Shown: positions 16,320-25,233, numbered from the stretch's first letter. The stretch: 43,802 bases of DNA from Clostridium sp. OM02-18AC (GCF_003481825.1 NZ_QULW01000019.1:1-43802), one strand, 5' to 3'. Notes: generated by a model not told the origin, from the sequence alone. A program made the numbers and translations.

Positions 16320-16392
16320 GGGGTCTTAGCTCAGCTGGGAGAGCATCTGCCTTACAAGCAGAGGGTCATAGGTTCGAGCCCTATAGGCCCCA
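16320..16392 (+). tRNA. tRNA-Val (anticodon TAC)
   Basis: A full cloverleaf: acceptor GGGGTCT/AGGCCCC with one T-G pair, D arm AGCTCAGCTGGGAGAGC, anticodon loop CTTACAA giving anticodon TAC (reads GTA), and T arm GGTTCGAGCC. The CCA end is not encoded. It lies about 700 bases upstream of valS, whose T-box specifier appears to be GTA. Confidence 0.96.
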
Positions 16393-16408
16393 TACCAAAA
16401 CCAAATAT

Positions 16409-16482
16409 GGCGGAATAGCTCAGTTGGCTAGAGCACACGGTTCATACCCGTGGTGTCGAGAGTTCAAATCTCCCTTCCGCTA
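16409..16482 (+). tRNA. tRNA-Met (anticodon CAT, elongator type)
   Basis: Acceptor GGCGGAA/TTCCGCT with a G-T first pair, D arm AGCTCAGTTGGCTAGAGC, anticodon loop TTCATAC giving CAT, and T arm AGTTCAAATCT. The paired first position and an anticodon stem without three G-C pairs argue against an initiator tRNA. A tRNA-Ile2 with lysidine also carries CAT and cannot be fully excluded. It is transcribed with tRNA-Val. Confidence 0.92.
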
Positions 16483-16492
16483 CGATGAAGAA

Positions 16493-16525
16493 AGGCAATC
16501 TGTGAAAATGGGTTGTCTTTTTTGC
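16493..16525 (+). terminator. Terminator of the tRNA-Val/Met unit
   Basis: An 8-bp stem AGGCAATC/GGTTGTCT with two G-T pairs and a 10-base loop, followed by a T-rich run. Confidence 0.65.
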
Positions 16526-16581
16526 TTTTTCTGTTTGTTTTGGAAAAGAATAAAAAGAATCATAAATTTTCCAGAAACCCC

Positions 16582-16610
16582 TTGCAACTTCCGCCTCTTT
16601 GCTTTAAAAT
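16582..16610 (+). promoter_or_regulatory. Probable promoter of the valS T-box transcript
   Basis: TTGCAA (16582-16587) and TAAAAT (16605-16610) with 17-base spacing, ending shortly before the first conserved T-box bases. Confidence 0.6.
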
Positions 16611-16629
16611 ATTCACGATATGCAAACAG

Positions 16630-16940
16630 GCTGGGAAGAAGAGGAGTACGTCGTAAGCTTCTGTCAGAGAGAACCGTCCATCGGCTGGAAGACGGTTTCA
16701 GAGGGCGCGCACGGAAGGTAGCTTCGGAGCCGGAATCCTGAATCATATCTGGAGTGCGGAGTGTTTCAAAGAGGACCCTGCAGTCTGGATTTAGACGAAG
16801 TAGGGGTTCCCGTCTGATCCGCGTTAAGGAGACAGCTGTTGCTTCTGGCAGCAGTGACAAAGTGAGAAACAAAGGTGGTACCGCGGAACTTTTCGCCCTT
16901 TATGCAGAACGCAGATTCTGTATAGAGGGCTTTCTTTATT
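16630..16940 (+). promoter_or_regulatory. T-box leader controlling valS (valine specifier)
   Basis: Canonical elements run in order: GAAGAGGAGTA near 16636, the AGAGAG motif near 16665, a stem I distal loop with ATCGGCTGGAA, GGAAG then GTA (16718-16720) then GCTTCGGAGC, and the T-box AAAGGTGGTACCGCGG (16871-16886). An intrinsic terminator (16895-16930, T-rich tail) follows. GTA in the specifier position is a valine codon read by tRNA-Val(UAC). Uncharged tRNA-Val should favour the antiterminator and switch on valS. Confidence 0.93.
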
Positions 16941-17026
16941 TATTATAGAAGAAATGCAATTGTTCCAGAGAGCTGCCGTGGAAAAGAGGATTTCTACACA
17001 TTTACACATAAGGAAAGGAAATGATC

Positions 17027-19678
17027 ATGAAAGAACTGGAAAAGAATTACAATCCTTCTGCCATTGAGGAAAAGCTGTATCAGAAATGGCTGGATAACAA
17101 GTACTTCCACGCAGATGCTGAGCGCGGAAAGAGAGAGGGCAAGAAGCCGTTTACCATCGTTATGCCGCCGCCAAACATTACCGGACAGCTGCATATGGGT
17201 CATGCACTGGATAACACCATGCAGGACATCCTGACCCGTTACAAGAGAATGCAGGGCTACGAGGCGCTGTGGCAGCCGGGTACCGACCACGCAGCAATCG
17301 CAACCGAGGTGAAGGTAATCGACAAGCTGAGAAAAGAAGGCATCGATAAGCACGATCTGGGACGCGATAAATTCCTGGAGGCATGCTGGGACTGGAAGAA
17401 AGAGTACGGCACCCGCATCATCAAGCAGCTGCATAAGCTTGGTTCTTCCGCTGACTGGGACAGAGAGCGCTTCACCATGGACAAGGGCTGCTCTGACGCT
17501 GTGCTTGAGGTATTTGTAAAGCTGTACGAGAAAGGCTACATCTACAAGGGCTCCCGTATCATCAACTGGTGTCCGGTCTGCCAGACTTCTATTTCCGACG
17601 CAGAGGTAGAGCATGAGGAGCAGGATGGCTTCTTCTGGCACATCAATTACCCAATCGTGGGCGAGGAAGGCCGTTTCGTTGAGATCGCAACCACCCGTCC
17701 GGAGACGCTGCTTGGTGATACCGCAGTTGCAGTAAACCCGGAGGATGAGCGCTATAAAGATATCATCGGCAAGATGTTAAAGCTTCCGTTAACTGACCGC
17801 GAGATCCCGGTGATTGCGGATGAATATGTAGACAAAGAGTTTGGTACCGGCTGCGTGAAAATCACCCCGGCTCACGACCCGAACGACTTCGAGGTTGGAC
17901 GCCGCCACAACCTGGCTGAGATCTGCATCATGCATGACGATGCGACCATCGACTGCAAGGGCAGCAAGTATGACGGTATGGACCGCTATGAGGCCCGCAA
18001 GGCTATGGTAGAAGACTTAAAGGCACTGGGGCTGTTAGTTAAGGTTGTTCCGCATTCCCATAATGTAGGAACCCATGACCGCTGCAAGACCACCGTTGAG
18101 CCGATGGTAAAACAGCAGTGGTTCGTCCGCATGGATGAGATGGCAAAACCGGCGATCGCAGCATTGAAGAACGGCGACTTAAAATTCGTTCCGGAGAGCT
18201 TCGGAAAGACCTATCTGCACTGGTTAGAGGGAATCCGTGATTGGTGTATCTCCAGACAGCTGTGGTGGGGCCACCGGATCCCGGCTTACTACTGCCAGGA
18301 GTGCGGCGAGATCACCGTTGCAAAATCCATGCCGGAGAAGTGCCCGAAGTGCGGCTGCACCCACTTAAAGCAGGATGAGGATACCCTGGATACCTGGTTC
18401 TCTTCTGCACTGTGGCCGTTCTCTACCCTGGGCTGGCCGGAAAAAACCAAGGAGCTGGAATACTTCTACCCGACCGACGTGCTGGTAACCGGTTACGATA
18501 TCATCTTCTTCTGGGTTATCCGTATGGTATTCTCCGGATATGAGCAGACCGGCAAGTGTCCGTTCAACACCGTCCTGATCCACGGTCTGGTACGCGACAG
18601 CCAGGGACGCAAGATGAGTAAGTCTCTTGGCAATGGGATCGATCCGCTTGAGGTTATCGACAAGTACGGCGCAGATGCCCTGCGTATGACGCTGATCACC
18701 GGTAATGCACCGGGCAACGACATGCGTTTCTACTGGGAGAGAGTGGAAGCAAGCCGTAACTTCGCAAATAAGGTATGGAACGCATCCCGTTTCATCATGA
18801 TGAATATGGAGAAGGCTCCGGTACACGATGTTTCCTTATCTGACCTGACCATGGCTGATAAGTGGATTCTGTCCAAGGTCAACACCCTTGCGAAGGATGT
18901 TACCGAGAACCTGGATAAATTCGAGCTTGGTATCGCCCTGCAGAAGGTTTACGACTTCATCTGGGAAGAGTTCTGTGACTGGTACATCGAGATGGTAAAA
19001 CCGCGTCTGTGGAACGACGAGGACAGCACCAAGGTAGCAGCACTGTGGACCTTAAAGACGGTTCTGATCAACTCCTTAAAACTGTTGCATCCGTATATGC
19101 CGTTCATCACCGAGGAGATCTTCTGCAACCTGCAGGATGAGGAGGCGTCCGTCATGGTATCCGCATGGCCGGAGTACAAGGCAGAGTGGAACTTTGAGCA
19201 GGATGAGTATGCCGTGGAGACCATCAAGGAGGCAGTCCGTGCGATCCGTAATGTGCGTACTTCCATGAACGTGGCACCGAGCAAGAAAGCAAAGGTTTAT
19301 GTGGTTTCCGAAAATGAGAAGCTGCTTCAGATCTTCGAGCACAGCAAGGTATTCTTTGCAACCCTGGGCTATGCAAGCGAGGTATTCTTACAGAAGGATA
19401 AGCAGGGCATTGCCGATGACGCAGTATCCGTTGTAATTCCGGAGGCATCCATCTATATGCCATTTGCAGAGCTGGTTGATATCGCGAAAGAGGTTGAGCG
19501 CCTGCAGAAAGAGGAAGAGCGCCTCACCAAGGAGCTTGCACGTGTAAACGGCATGCTGTCCAACGAGAAGTTCGTAAGCAAAGCTCCGGAAGCAAAGATC
19601 AACGAGGAGAAGGCTAAGCTGGAGAAATACACCCAGATGATGGAGCAGGTAAAGGCACGTCTGGCACAGCTGCAGTAA
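17027..19678 (+). CDS. valS: Valyl-tRNA synthetase
   Basis: ValRS charges tRNA-Val in the cytoplasm. This class Ia enzyme has 883 residues, the normal length. The HIGH-type motif is PPPNITGQLHMGHALD near 46-61, and the KMSKS motif is GRKMSKSLGNG near 528. The editing domain includes TTRPETLLGDTAV near 224. A cysteine quartet near 426-446 (CQECGE and CPKCGC) is a zinc-type site. The C-terminal 70 residues form the ValRS coiled-coil arm, rich in Lys, Glu and Leu. I prefer the ATG at 17027, eight bases after AGGAAAGG; the ATG at 17021 is too close to that site. Expression is governed by the T-box leader. Confidence 0.97.
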   Translation: MKELEKNYNPSAIEEKLYQKWLDNKYFHADAERGKREGKKPFTIVMPPPNITGQLHMGHALDNTMQDILTRYKRMQGYEALWQPGTDHAAIATEVKVIDKLRKEGIDKHDLGRDKFLEACWDWKKEYGTRIIKQLHKLGSSADWDRERFTMDKGCSDAVLEVFVKLYEKGYIYKGSRIINWCPVCQTSISDAEVEHEEQDGFFWHINYPIVGEEGRFVEIATTRPETLLGDTAVAVNPEDERYKDIIGKMLKLPLTDREIPVIADEYVDKEFGTGCVKITPAHDPNDFEVGRRHNLAEICIMHDDATIDCKGSKYDGMDRYEARKAMVEDLKALGLLVKVVPHSHNVGTHDRCKTTVEPMVKQQWFVRMDEMAKPAIAALKNGDLKFVPESFGKTYLHWLEGIRDWCISRQLWWGHRIPAYYCQECGEITVAKSMPEKCPKCGCTHLKQDEDTLDTWFSSALWPFSTLGWPEKTKELEYFYPTDVLVTGYDIIFFWVIRMVFSGYEQTGKCPFNTVLIHGLVRDSQGRKMSKSLGNGIDPLEVIDKYGADALRMTLITGNAPGNDMRFYWERVEASRNFANKVWNASRFIMMNMEKAPVHDVSLSDLTMADKWILSKVNTLAKDVTENLDKFELGIALQKVYDFIWEEFCDWYIEMVKPRLWNDEDSTKVAALWTLKTVLINSLKLLHPYMPFITEEIFCNLQDEEASVMVSAWPEYKAEWNFEQDEYAVETIKEAVRAIRNVRTSMNVAPSKKAKVYVVSENEKLLQIFEHSKVFFATLGYASEVFLQKDKQGIADDAVSVVIPEASIYMPFAELVDIAKEVERLQKEEERLTKELARVNGMLSNEKFVSKAPEAKINEEKAKLEKYTQMMEQVKARLAQLQ

Positions 19679-19751
19679 CTGGCGGCGTGAAGTGGAACAA
19701 AAATAAATTTCGCAATCGTTCATAATTTTAAGTGGACAGGCATAGATTACA

Positions 19752-21014
19752 ATGATAGACAAGAATGCGCGGGATTACCTGCTGGGGATCCCGCTTTGGA
19801 CAAAAAAGAAAAATACGCTGGATGAGGTCCGGGATTTTCTGGAAAAGCTGGGAAATCCGGATGAAGCATTAAACATCATCCATGTGGCAGGAACCAACGG
19901 AAAGGGTTCGGTGTGTGCGGACCTGACAGCCATTCTCATGGAAGCCGGGTATCATGTGGGAACGTTCGTGTCCCCGCATCTCGTGGACGTGAAGGAGCGG
20001 TTCCTTTATGATGGAAAACCGGCTGATGAGGCAGACTTTTCGGAAAGCTTCGCCCGGGTAAAGGCTGTCACTGACGAAATGATGGAAGAGGGCTATTCGC
20101 ACCCGACCTTCTTTGAGTTTGTATTCCTGATGGCAATGGATTTATACGGACGGAAAAAGCCGGACTTTGTTGTCCTGGAAACGGGACTGGGCGGACGGCT
20201 GGATACGACCAATGTGATCCGGCATCCGTTAGCCTGTGTGATCACCTCGATCAGTCTCGACCATACGCAGTATCTGGGTGATACCGTGGAGAAAATCGCG
20301 GCAGAAAAAGCCGGGATTATCAAGCCGGGGGTGCCGCTTGTGTATGATAATAACGACAAGGCGGCAGGAGCCGTGATCGCGGCAGCTGCGGACAGGCTTG
20401 GCTGCGCAGCTTATGGACTTACGGCAGAAGGTGCGTACCGGGAGGTTTCCTTTGCGGCGCCTTACCAGGCTATGAATGCGGCACTGGCGGTAAAAGTACT
20501 GGAGGTACTGGATATTACCGGTGTGGATGATGCCGTGTGCAAAAAAGCGCTGGCTTCGGTGCACTGGAATGGCCGGATGCAGCAGGTTGCTCCTGATGTC
20601 TGGGTGGACGGTGCACACAATCCGGGCGGGATCCGTGCATTTATCCAGGCAGTGAAGGAGCAGATGGCAGAGATGGATCCGCAGGAGACATTGTGCCAGC
20701 AGCCGGGGATTCATCTTTTATTTGCGGCGGTGTCGGACAAGGATTACCGTGAGATGATCCGGCTGCTTTGCGGTGAACTTTCTCCAGAATCGGTTACGGT
20801 GGTGCAGCTTCAGAGTGAGCGGGGACTTCAGGCAGATGCCCTGGCGCGTCAGTTTGAGGAAGCCGGATGCAGCCATGTCACTGCGTTTGATTCCACAAAG
20901 AAAGCGCTTGATTTTGCACTTTCTGAAAAGAAGGAAGGAGAACGCCTATATATGGTAGGCTCTTTGTATCTGATCGGGGAGATTCTGGAAACCCTGAAGC
21001 AGCGCGGATGTTAA
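19752..21014 (+). CDS. folC: Folylpolyglutamate synthase / dihydrofolate synthase
   Basis: A Mur-ligase-family enzyme of 420 residues that adds glutamate to dihydropteroate or folates. The P-loop HVAGTNGKGSVCA is near 44-56. TGLGGRLDTTNVI near 144 and SISLDHTQYLGDT near 166 hold the magnesium and folate-binding residues. WVDGAHNPGG near 286 is the conserved C-domain motif. Length and order fit FolC. It follows valS by 73 bases, a common Firmicute arrangement, so read-through transcription is likely. No typical Shine-Dalgarno sequence is visible before the ATG. Confidence 0.95.
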   Translation: MIDKNARDYLLGIPLWTKKKNTLDEVRDFLEKLGNPDEALNIIHVAGTNGKGSVCADLTAILMEAGYHVGTFVSPHLVDVKERFLYDGKPADEADFSESFARVKAVTDEMMEEGYSHPTFFEFVFLMAMDLYGRKKPDFVVLETGLGGRLDTTNVIRHPLACVITSISLDHTQYLGDTVEKIAAEKAGIIKPGVPLVYDNNDKAAGAVIAAAADRLGCAAYGLTAEGAYREVSFAAPYQAMNAALAVKVLEVLDITGVDDAVCKKALASVHWNGRMQQVAPDVWVDGAHNPGGIRAFIQAVKEQMAEMDPQETLCQQPGIHLLFAAVSDKDYREMIRLLCGELSPESVTVVQLQSERGLQADALARQFEEAGCSHVTAFDSTKKALDFALSEKKEGERLYMVGSLYLIGEILETLKQRGC

Positions 21015-21128
21015 ATGCGCATGGAAAAGCATTGGGGAATTTCATTGCGGGGCGAGTATGTGGGGCAGTAACATTTCTGCTGTCAGCTGTCTGATTGCAG
21101 GTGGCGGCAAACGACGAAAGGAAATTGT

Positions 21129-21263
21129 ATGCTGGATTTTGAAGAAGAGATCGCACGCTTCCAGCCGAGTCTGGAAGTCGGTGATGTGGAAATGCAGATT
21201 GTGAAAGAGGATCTGACCGATATGACAGATCTGATGGTGGAACTGCTGAAAAACAGGGAGTAA
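21129..21263 (+). CDS. Small acidic protein (44 aa), conserved-looking
   Basis: A short reading frame between folC and the TPR gene encodes MLDFEEEIARFQPSLEVG and then an acidic helix ending ELLKNRE. AAGGAAATTG lies just before the ATG. The strong bias to Asp/Glu and the regular amphipathic pattern look coding, and its position 12 bases before the TPR gene suggests coupling. I cannot name a family. No cysteine, signal or membrane segment. Confidence 0.6.
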   Translation: MLDFEEEIARFQPSLEVGDVEMQIVKEDLTDMTDLMVELLKNRE

Positions 21264-21275
21264 CAAAAAACGAAT

Positions 21276-22580
21276 ATGAAAACAGGAACGAAAAACCGGC
21301 AGATTGCCAATGCCTATTATAACATTGGTCTGGAAAAAGCAAAAAGCCGGGATCTGTCCGGCGCGGTTACTGCGCTGAAAAAGAGTCTCCGGTTTGACAA
21401 ATATCAGACCGATGCGAGAAATCTCCTGGGTCTTATTTACAATGAGATTGGCGAGGTAGGTGCGGCGTTGACCCAGTGGGTCATCAGCTTAAACCTGCAG
21501 GAGCAGGACAACCTGGCAGAAGAATATCTGCGTAAAGTCCATGCGGCAAGAGGGTATCTGGAGTTGGCGGATCAGGCTGCGAAGAAGTATAATCAGGCAC
21601 TGATCTATGCCCAGAACGACAACGAGGATCTGGCTGTCCTGCTTTTGATGCGCATGGTAGAGGAATTCCCGCAGTATGTCAAGGCACAGGAACTGCTTGC
21701 GCTTTTGTACCTCCATCATGAGGATTATATCAAGGCGGGACGGTGCCTGTACCAGGCTTTAAAGATTGACCGCTACAACCCGTGGGCGCTCCATTACATG
21801 GACATCGCCAAGCACAATACCGGCAAGGCTGAGGTGGAAAAACGGAAACTGCAGAATGCCTTTTCCCACCGGCAGATGCAGGACGATGACATCATCATAC
21901 CGCCAAGCTATAAGGAAAATACCGGCTGGCAGTCAGTATTAAATATCCTGGTCGGCCTGGTACTTGGTGCCATGGTCATCTTCTTTCTGGTCATGCCAGC
22001 GAGTACCGAGTCCCTGAATGCGAAGCATAATCAGGAACTGAAAAATACGCTGGAGGAGTTAAACCAGAAAAATCTGGAGATCGACAGCTTAAACCAGAAG
22101 GTGGAGACAGCGAAGAGTGCACAGGATCAGGCAGAGGAAAATTTAAAGACTCTGCAGAATTCCAGTGGAGGCACCCTGGCGCAGTACCAGAACCTGGTGA
22201 AAATCCTGCAGGCATACCGGGATGAAGACCAGCAGACAGCCGTGCTGTTGTATGTGGATACCGACTGGTCTGTATTAAATGACGGCGTGCTGAATGAAAC
22301 GGTAGCATGGATCCAGAAGGATATGGCTGAAAATGGTTACACAGTACTCATGAACATGGGCGATGAAACGCTGGCGGCAGGAGATGCTGCAAAGGCTGAG
22401 GAATATTACCAGAAGAGCCTGCAGATCAAGGCAGACAACCCGGAAGTGATCTACAAGCTGGGTATGGCATATGTGACGGCCGGAGACCAGCAGACCGCGA
22501 CCCAGTATTTTACGGACATCATCATGAATTATCCGAATTCGGATTATGTGGACGATGCGAAGACCCAGAGAGGGTACTAA
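21276..22580 (+). CDS. Membrane-anchored tetratricopeptide-repeat protein
   Basis: A 434-residue protein. The N-terminal half (about 1-185) contains several TPR-like units, beginning ANAYYNIGLEKAKSRD and AVTALKKSLRFDKYQTDARN. One transmembrane helix, LNILVGLVLGAMVIFFLV, spans about 217-234. A coiled coil rich in Asn, Gln, Glu and Lys follows (about 245-300), then a C-terminal TPR pair with AEEYYQKSLQIKADNPEVIY. It is probably a scaffold with the N-half in the cytoplasm and the coiled coil and last TPRs outside. No enzymatic motif is seen. Only a distant GGGAG precedes the ATG, so translation may depend on the small upstream gene. Confidence 0.85.
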   Translation: MKTGTKNRQIANAYYNIGLEKAKSRDLSGAVTALKKSLRFDKYQTDARNLLGLIYNEIGEVGAALTQWVISLNLQEQDNLAEEYLRKVHAARGYLELADQAAKKYNQALIYAQNDNEDLAVLLLMRMVEEFPQYVKAQELLALLYLHHEDYIKAGRCLYQALKIDRYNPWALHYMDIAKHNTGKAEVEKRKLQNAFSHRQMQDDDIIIPPSYKENTGWQSVLNILVGLVLGAMVIFFLVMPASTESLNAKHNQELKNTLEELNQKNLEIDSLNQKVETAKSAQDQAEENLKTLQNSSGGTLAQYQNLVKILQAYRDEDQQTAVLLYVDTDWSVLNDGVLNETVAWIQKDMAENGYTVLMNMGDETLAAGDAAKAEEYYQKSLQIKADNPEVIYKLGMAYVTAGDQQTATQYFTDIIMNYPNSDYVDDAKTQRGY

Positions 22581-22597
22581 ATTAAAAAATAAGAAAA

Positions 22598-22644
22598 GGT
22601 ACGACAGAGAATACACAGAATGTGTGCTCTGCCGTACCTTTTTT
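22598..22644 (+). terminator. Terminator after the TPR gene
   Basis: A 12-bp stem with one mismatch, GGTACGACAGAG/CTCTGCCGTACC, followed by six T. It ends the folC-TPR unit before the spoIIA operon. Confidence 0.9.
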
Positions 22645-22759
22645 GTTGTAGTGGATATTAGAAGCAGTGCCAGTGGTGCGAGTGTTGTTTTTGAGGGAAG
22701 CTTGAGCAGCCACATCGCTGTTGTGGATTTATTTTTCGGAAAGGAAGGGAGTTTTATAT

Positions 22760-23101
22760 ATGTACGAACAGACTTTTTCTTATGAGGCGCACGGGCAGAC
22801 CCTGATAATTCATCTTCCAAAGGAGTTAGACCATCATAATTGCCGGAATTTAAAGTATGAGACCGATCTTTTGTTATCGGAAAATTATATCAACAAGGTG
22901 GTGTTTGACTTTTCCAGAACGGAATTTATGGATTCCTCCGGAATCGGGATTTTATTGAACCGCTACAAACAGATGGCGGGAAGCGGCGGCACGGTGACAA
23001 TTTATGGAGTGAATGCCCAGGTAGGGCGCGTGTTGGCCATCGGAGGGATTGGCCGGATCATGAAATATTTTGATACAAAGGAAGCGGCGATCGCAGGGTG
23101 A
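22760..23101 (+). CDS. spoIIAA: Anti-sigma F factor antagonist SpoIIAA
   Basis: A STAS-domain protein of 113 residues. In the forespore, dephosphorylated SpoIIAA binds SpoIIAB and frees sigma F. FSRTEFMDSSGIGILL near 52-67 holds the serine phosphorylated by SpoIIAB, and VLAIGGIGRIMKYF is the conserved C-terminal helix region. I take the ATG at 22760, where AAGGAAGGGAG lies upstream; an in-frame ATG at 22721 would extend over that site. First gene of a spoIIAA-spoIIAB-sigF set in standard order. Confidence 0.95.
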   Translation: MYEQTFSYEAHGQTLIIHLPKELDHHNCRNLKYETDLLLSENYINKVVFDFSRTEFMDSSGIGILLNRYKQMAGSGGTVTIYGVNAQVGRVLAIGGIGRIMKYFDTKEAAIAG

Positions 23102-23236
23102 GAGGCCATGCACGAAAATGACTGCAAAAAACAGCTGTCTGGATTGGGCAGGAGAAAATGGAAAACAGTACGTGGAAAGCTGGGACAGGTTGTGACAAAA
23201 GAATCGAAAAGCTGAAAAACGGGAGGATGGGAATAT

Positions 23237-23653
23237 ATGGAGCGTTTTCGGATGGAACTGGAGAGCCTTTCAAGAAATGAGGAGTTTGCCCGGGTCGTGG
23301 TTGCAGTGTTCATGAGCCGCCTGGACCCGACATTGGAGGAAATCGATGATGTGAAGACCGCTGTCTCTGAGGCAGTGACCAATGCGGAAATCCATGGATA
23401 TGGAGGCGAGAGCGGCATCATCACTGTTGAGGTGGAGACGGAAGGTAAGGAGCTGACGGTGGTGGTGGAAGATTATGGCGTGGGAATCCGGAATGTGGAG
23501 AAGGCCATGGAACCCATGTTTACTACAGATAAGACAGGAACCCGTTCCGGTATGGGATTTTCTTTTATGGAGGCCTTTATGGACCAGGTCCATGTGGAGT
23601 CCGAGCTGGGCAAGGGGACAAAGGTTATTATGCGAAAACAAATCGGCAGGTGA
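23237..23653 (+). CDS. spoIIAB: Anti-sigma F factor SpoIIAB (serine kinase)
   Basis: A GHKL-type ATPase of 138 residues that binds and inhibits sigma F and phosphorylates SpoIIAA. The N-box VSEAVTNAEIHGY is near 43-55. The G1 box VEDYGVGI is near 76-83, and the G2 box SGMGFSFMEAFMD follows near 104-116. GGGAGG lies 11 bases before the ATG. It starts 135 bases after spoIIAA, a wider gap than usual, and its stop abuts sigF. Confidence 0.95.
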   Translation: MERFRMELESLSRNEEFARVVVAVFMSRLDPTLEEIDDVKTAVSEAVTNAEIHGYGGESGIITVEVETEGKELTVVVEDYGVGIRNVEKAMEPMFTTDKTGTRSGMGFSFMEAFMDQVHVESELGKGTKVIMRKQIGR

Positions 23654-23659
23654 ATGTGT

Positions 23660-24379
23660 ATGGATGACACAAGAAAGCTTTTGCAGCGTGCCCATGCCGG
23701 TGATGAGGAAGCGAGGGAGCGGCTGGTCATGGGAAATGTGGGGCTGGTCTGGAGTGTGGCAAGACATTACAACGGACGGGGACACGAATTGGAGGATCTG
23801 TTCCAGATCGGATGCATCGGCCTTTTAAAGGCGGTGGACAAGTTTGATCTGGGGTTTGGGGTACGTTTTTCGACTTACGCAGTGCCAATGATCGCTGGCG
23901 AGATCCGGCGCTTTCTGCGTGATGACGGCATGATCCGCGTGAGTCGTTCTATAAAGGAGCTTGGACTTCGCATCCACAAAGCACGGGAAGCTTTCACAGC
24001 GCGGTATGGGCGGGAACCGGGACTTTCGGAACTTGCGAAGGAGCTGGATATCAGCTGTGAAGAAGTTGCAGCCTGCATGGGAGCCGGAGCTGAGGTGGAA
24101 TCGCTGTACCGGGAGTCTGGAAATGGAGACGATGGCGGACTGCGCCTGATGGACCGGATTCCGGATGGAACACAAAATGAGGAGCAGCTTATGAACCGGC
24201 TTGTCTTAAACCAGTTGATGGAAAAATTACCAGAAAAAGATCGGGAGATCATCGTGCGGCGCTATTTTGAAAATCAGACCCAGACGCGGATCGCTGCGGA
24301 TCTAAACATTTCCCAGGTGCAGGTATCACGGCTGGAAAAACGGATTTTGAAGCAGATGCGGGAATATCTGGGGGCATAG
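23660..24379 (+). CDS. sigF: RNA polymerase sigma-F factor (forespore)
   Basis: A sigma-70-family factor of 239 residues. Region 2 contains LVMGNVGLVWSVARHY, LEDLFQIGCIGLLKAVDKFD and VRFSTYAVPMIAGEIRRFLRDD. Region 3 begins near REPGLSELAKELDIS, and region 4 has the helix-turn-helix TRIAADLNISQVQVSRLEKR. Its order after spoIIAA-spoIIAB identifies sigma F, the first forespore-specific factor. Starts at 23654 and 23660 are both possible; I prefer 23660 because AGGTG then has proper spacing. No clear terminator follows. Confidence 0.95.
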   Translation: MDDTRKLLQRAHAGDEEARERLVMGNVGLVWSVARHYNGRGHELEDLFQIGCIGLLKAVDKFDLGFGVRFSTYAVPMIAGEIRRFLRDDGMIRVSRSIKELGLRIHKAREAFTARYGREPGLSELAKELDISCEEVAACMGAGAEVESLYRESGNGDDGGLRLMDRIPDGTQNEEQLMNRLVLNQLMEKLPEKDREIIVRRYFENQTQTRIAADLNISQVQVSRLEKRILKQMREYLGA

Positions 24380-24510
24380 CTGCGCATATAAATATCATGA
24401 TTTTGGGATTCGTATCTTCCTTTTATTTTGTCTTTGGGTCATAATAGAAATAGAAGAAAGTTGTTGGAAAAAAGTATTTGATCCATATGAGAAATGGAGA
24501 ATGGAAAATT

Positions 24511-24780
24511 ATGATGTATCCGTATATGACGCTTGCTGATGAAACTGAGATTGTTCATTCCCAGATTATTGAGGAGGATGGAAAGAAAAAAGTAATCGTA
24601 AATTTTGAACGCCCGACAGAAGAAGGCTTTGATTCTGCCAGATGTGTACTTCCAGATTACAAATGGATTCAAAACGATGGTTATTCAGATTCTGAAATGG
24701 AATTTTTTGAAAAATTATTGCAGAGCAATGCACATTTGATTTATAAGTATGCAGCCAGTGGAGGTGTCCGGATTGCCTAG
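24511..24780 (+). CDS. Conserved-looking small protein (89 aa), function unknown
   Basis: The protein begins MMYPYMTLADETEIVHS and includes CVLPDYKWIQNDGYSDSEMEF. I do not recognise a named domain; the pattern of beta strands followed by two helices suggests a compact soluble protein. GGAGAATGG lies before the ATG pair at 24511 and 24514; the in-frame upstream ATG at 24487 and TTG at 24478 precede that site and give a non-matching extension. It sits between sigF and the spoVA operon and ends before a terminator, which hints at a link with sporulation but does not prove one. Confidence 0.7.
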   Translation: MMYPYMTLADETEIVHSQIIEEDGKKKVIVNFERPTEEGFDSARCVLPDYKWIQNDGYSDSEMEFFEKLLQSNAHLIYKYAASGGVRIA

Positions 24781-24887
24781 TTTGTTTCTGCACAGTTCTT
24801 TCTGATATGCTCGGAGTGGAAAAGGTTTTTTGTTGAGGATGAGATGAAATTTTATTGTTAATTGAATTGTCTCATTTGCTATGAAAG

Positions 24888-24927
24888 GAAGCTAGTGCGG
24901 TTGAAACCGTATGTGGCTTCTTTTTTT
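24888..24927 (+). terminator. Terminator before the spoVA operon
   Basis: Outer stem GAAGC/GCTTC and inner CGGTT/AACCG form an interrupted hairpin followed by seven T. Confidence 0.8.
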
Positions 24928-24931
24928 ATGG

Positions 24932-24962
24932 GGAATATCTGTTGGTATAAATGAGCATACTC
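24932..24962 (+). promoter_or_regulatory. Sigma-G/sigma-F-type promoter of the spoVA operon
   Basis: GGAATA (24932-24937) and CATACTC (24956-24962), with an 18-base spacer, closely match the forespore sigma-G pattern (GAATA then CATACTA) known from Bacillus. It lies 43 bases before the first gene of the operon, as expected for forespore-expressed spoVA genes. Confidence 0.7.
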
Positions 24963-25005
24963 AAATTTAGATAGACAGAAGAAAGAATGGAAGGAATGAA
25001 CGGAA

Positions 25006-25233
25006 ATGAAATTTGTTAAATCAAAAATCAGTATCTTTATCGCAATGCTTTCGCTTCTTTTGGTGATGGCGACATGCTGGCTTTGTTTCTATCATGGACC
25101 TGAGAAAAAAGAACCGGATGGTACTCTGGTGTGGCAGGAAGTACAGAAAACAAAACTTGGAGAGAATAAAAGTGAGGAACAGAAGCAGAATCTGACAGAC
25201 GTATTAGATTGTGTCTGTGAGGTGGCCGTATGA
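25006..25233 (+). CDS. Small membrane-anchored protein heading the spoVA operon
   Basis: A 75-residue protein with a basic N terminus (MKFVKSKIS), one hydrophobic helix IFIAMLSLLLVMATCWLCFY at about 10-29, then a charged tail rich in Lys, Glu and Gln. A signal anchor or uncleaved signal peptide is likely, with the tail outside the cytoplasm. Its stop overlaps the spoVAA start by four bases (ATGA at 25230-25233), so translation is coupled, and the sigma-G-type promoter lies directly upstream. I know of no named family. By position it is a candidate forespore inner-membrane protein. Confidence 0.75.
   Translation: MKFVKSKISIFIAMLSLLLVMATCWLCFYHGPEKKEPDGTLVWQEVQKTKLGENKSEEQKQNLTDVLDCVCEVAV

Noticed and set aside
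16289..16741. 150-codon open frame across tRNA-Val, tRNA-Met and the Val T-box
   Set aside because: It overlaps three structured RNA features, which explain the sequence completely.
23108..23215. 35-codon basic open frame between spoIIAA and spoIIAB
   Set aside because: Only a weak ribosome binding site and no visible conservation pattern. SpoIIA operons do not normally carry a gene here.
24416..24446. Forespore-type promoter (CATAATA at 24440) before the 89-residue gene
   Set aside because: A -10-like CATAATA is present but no acceptable -35 lies at the right distance.
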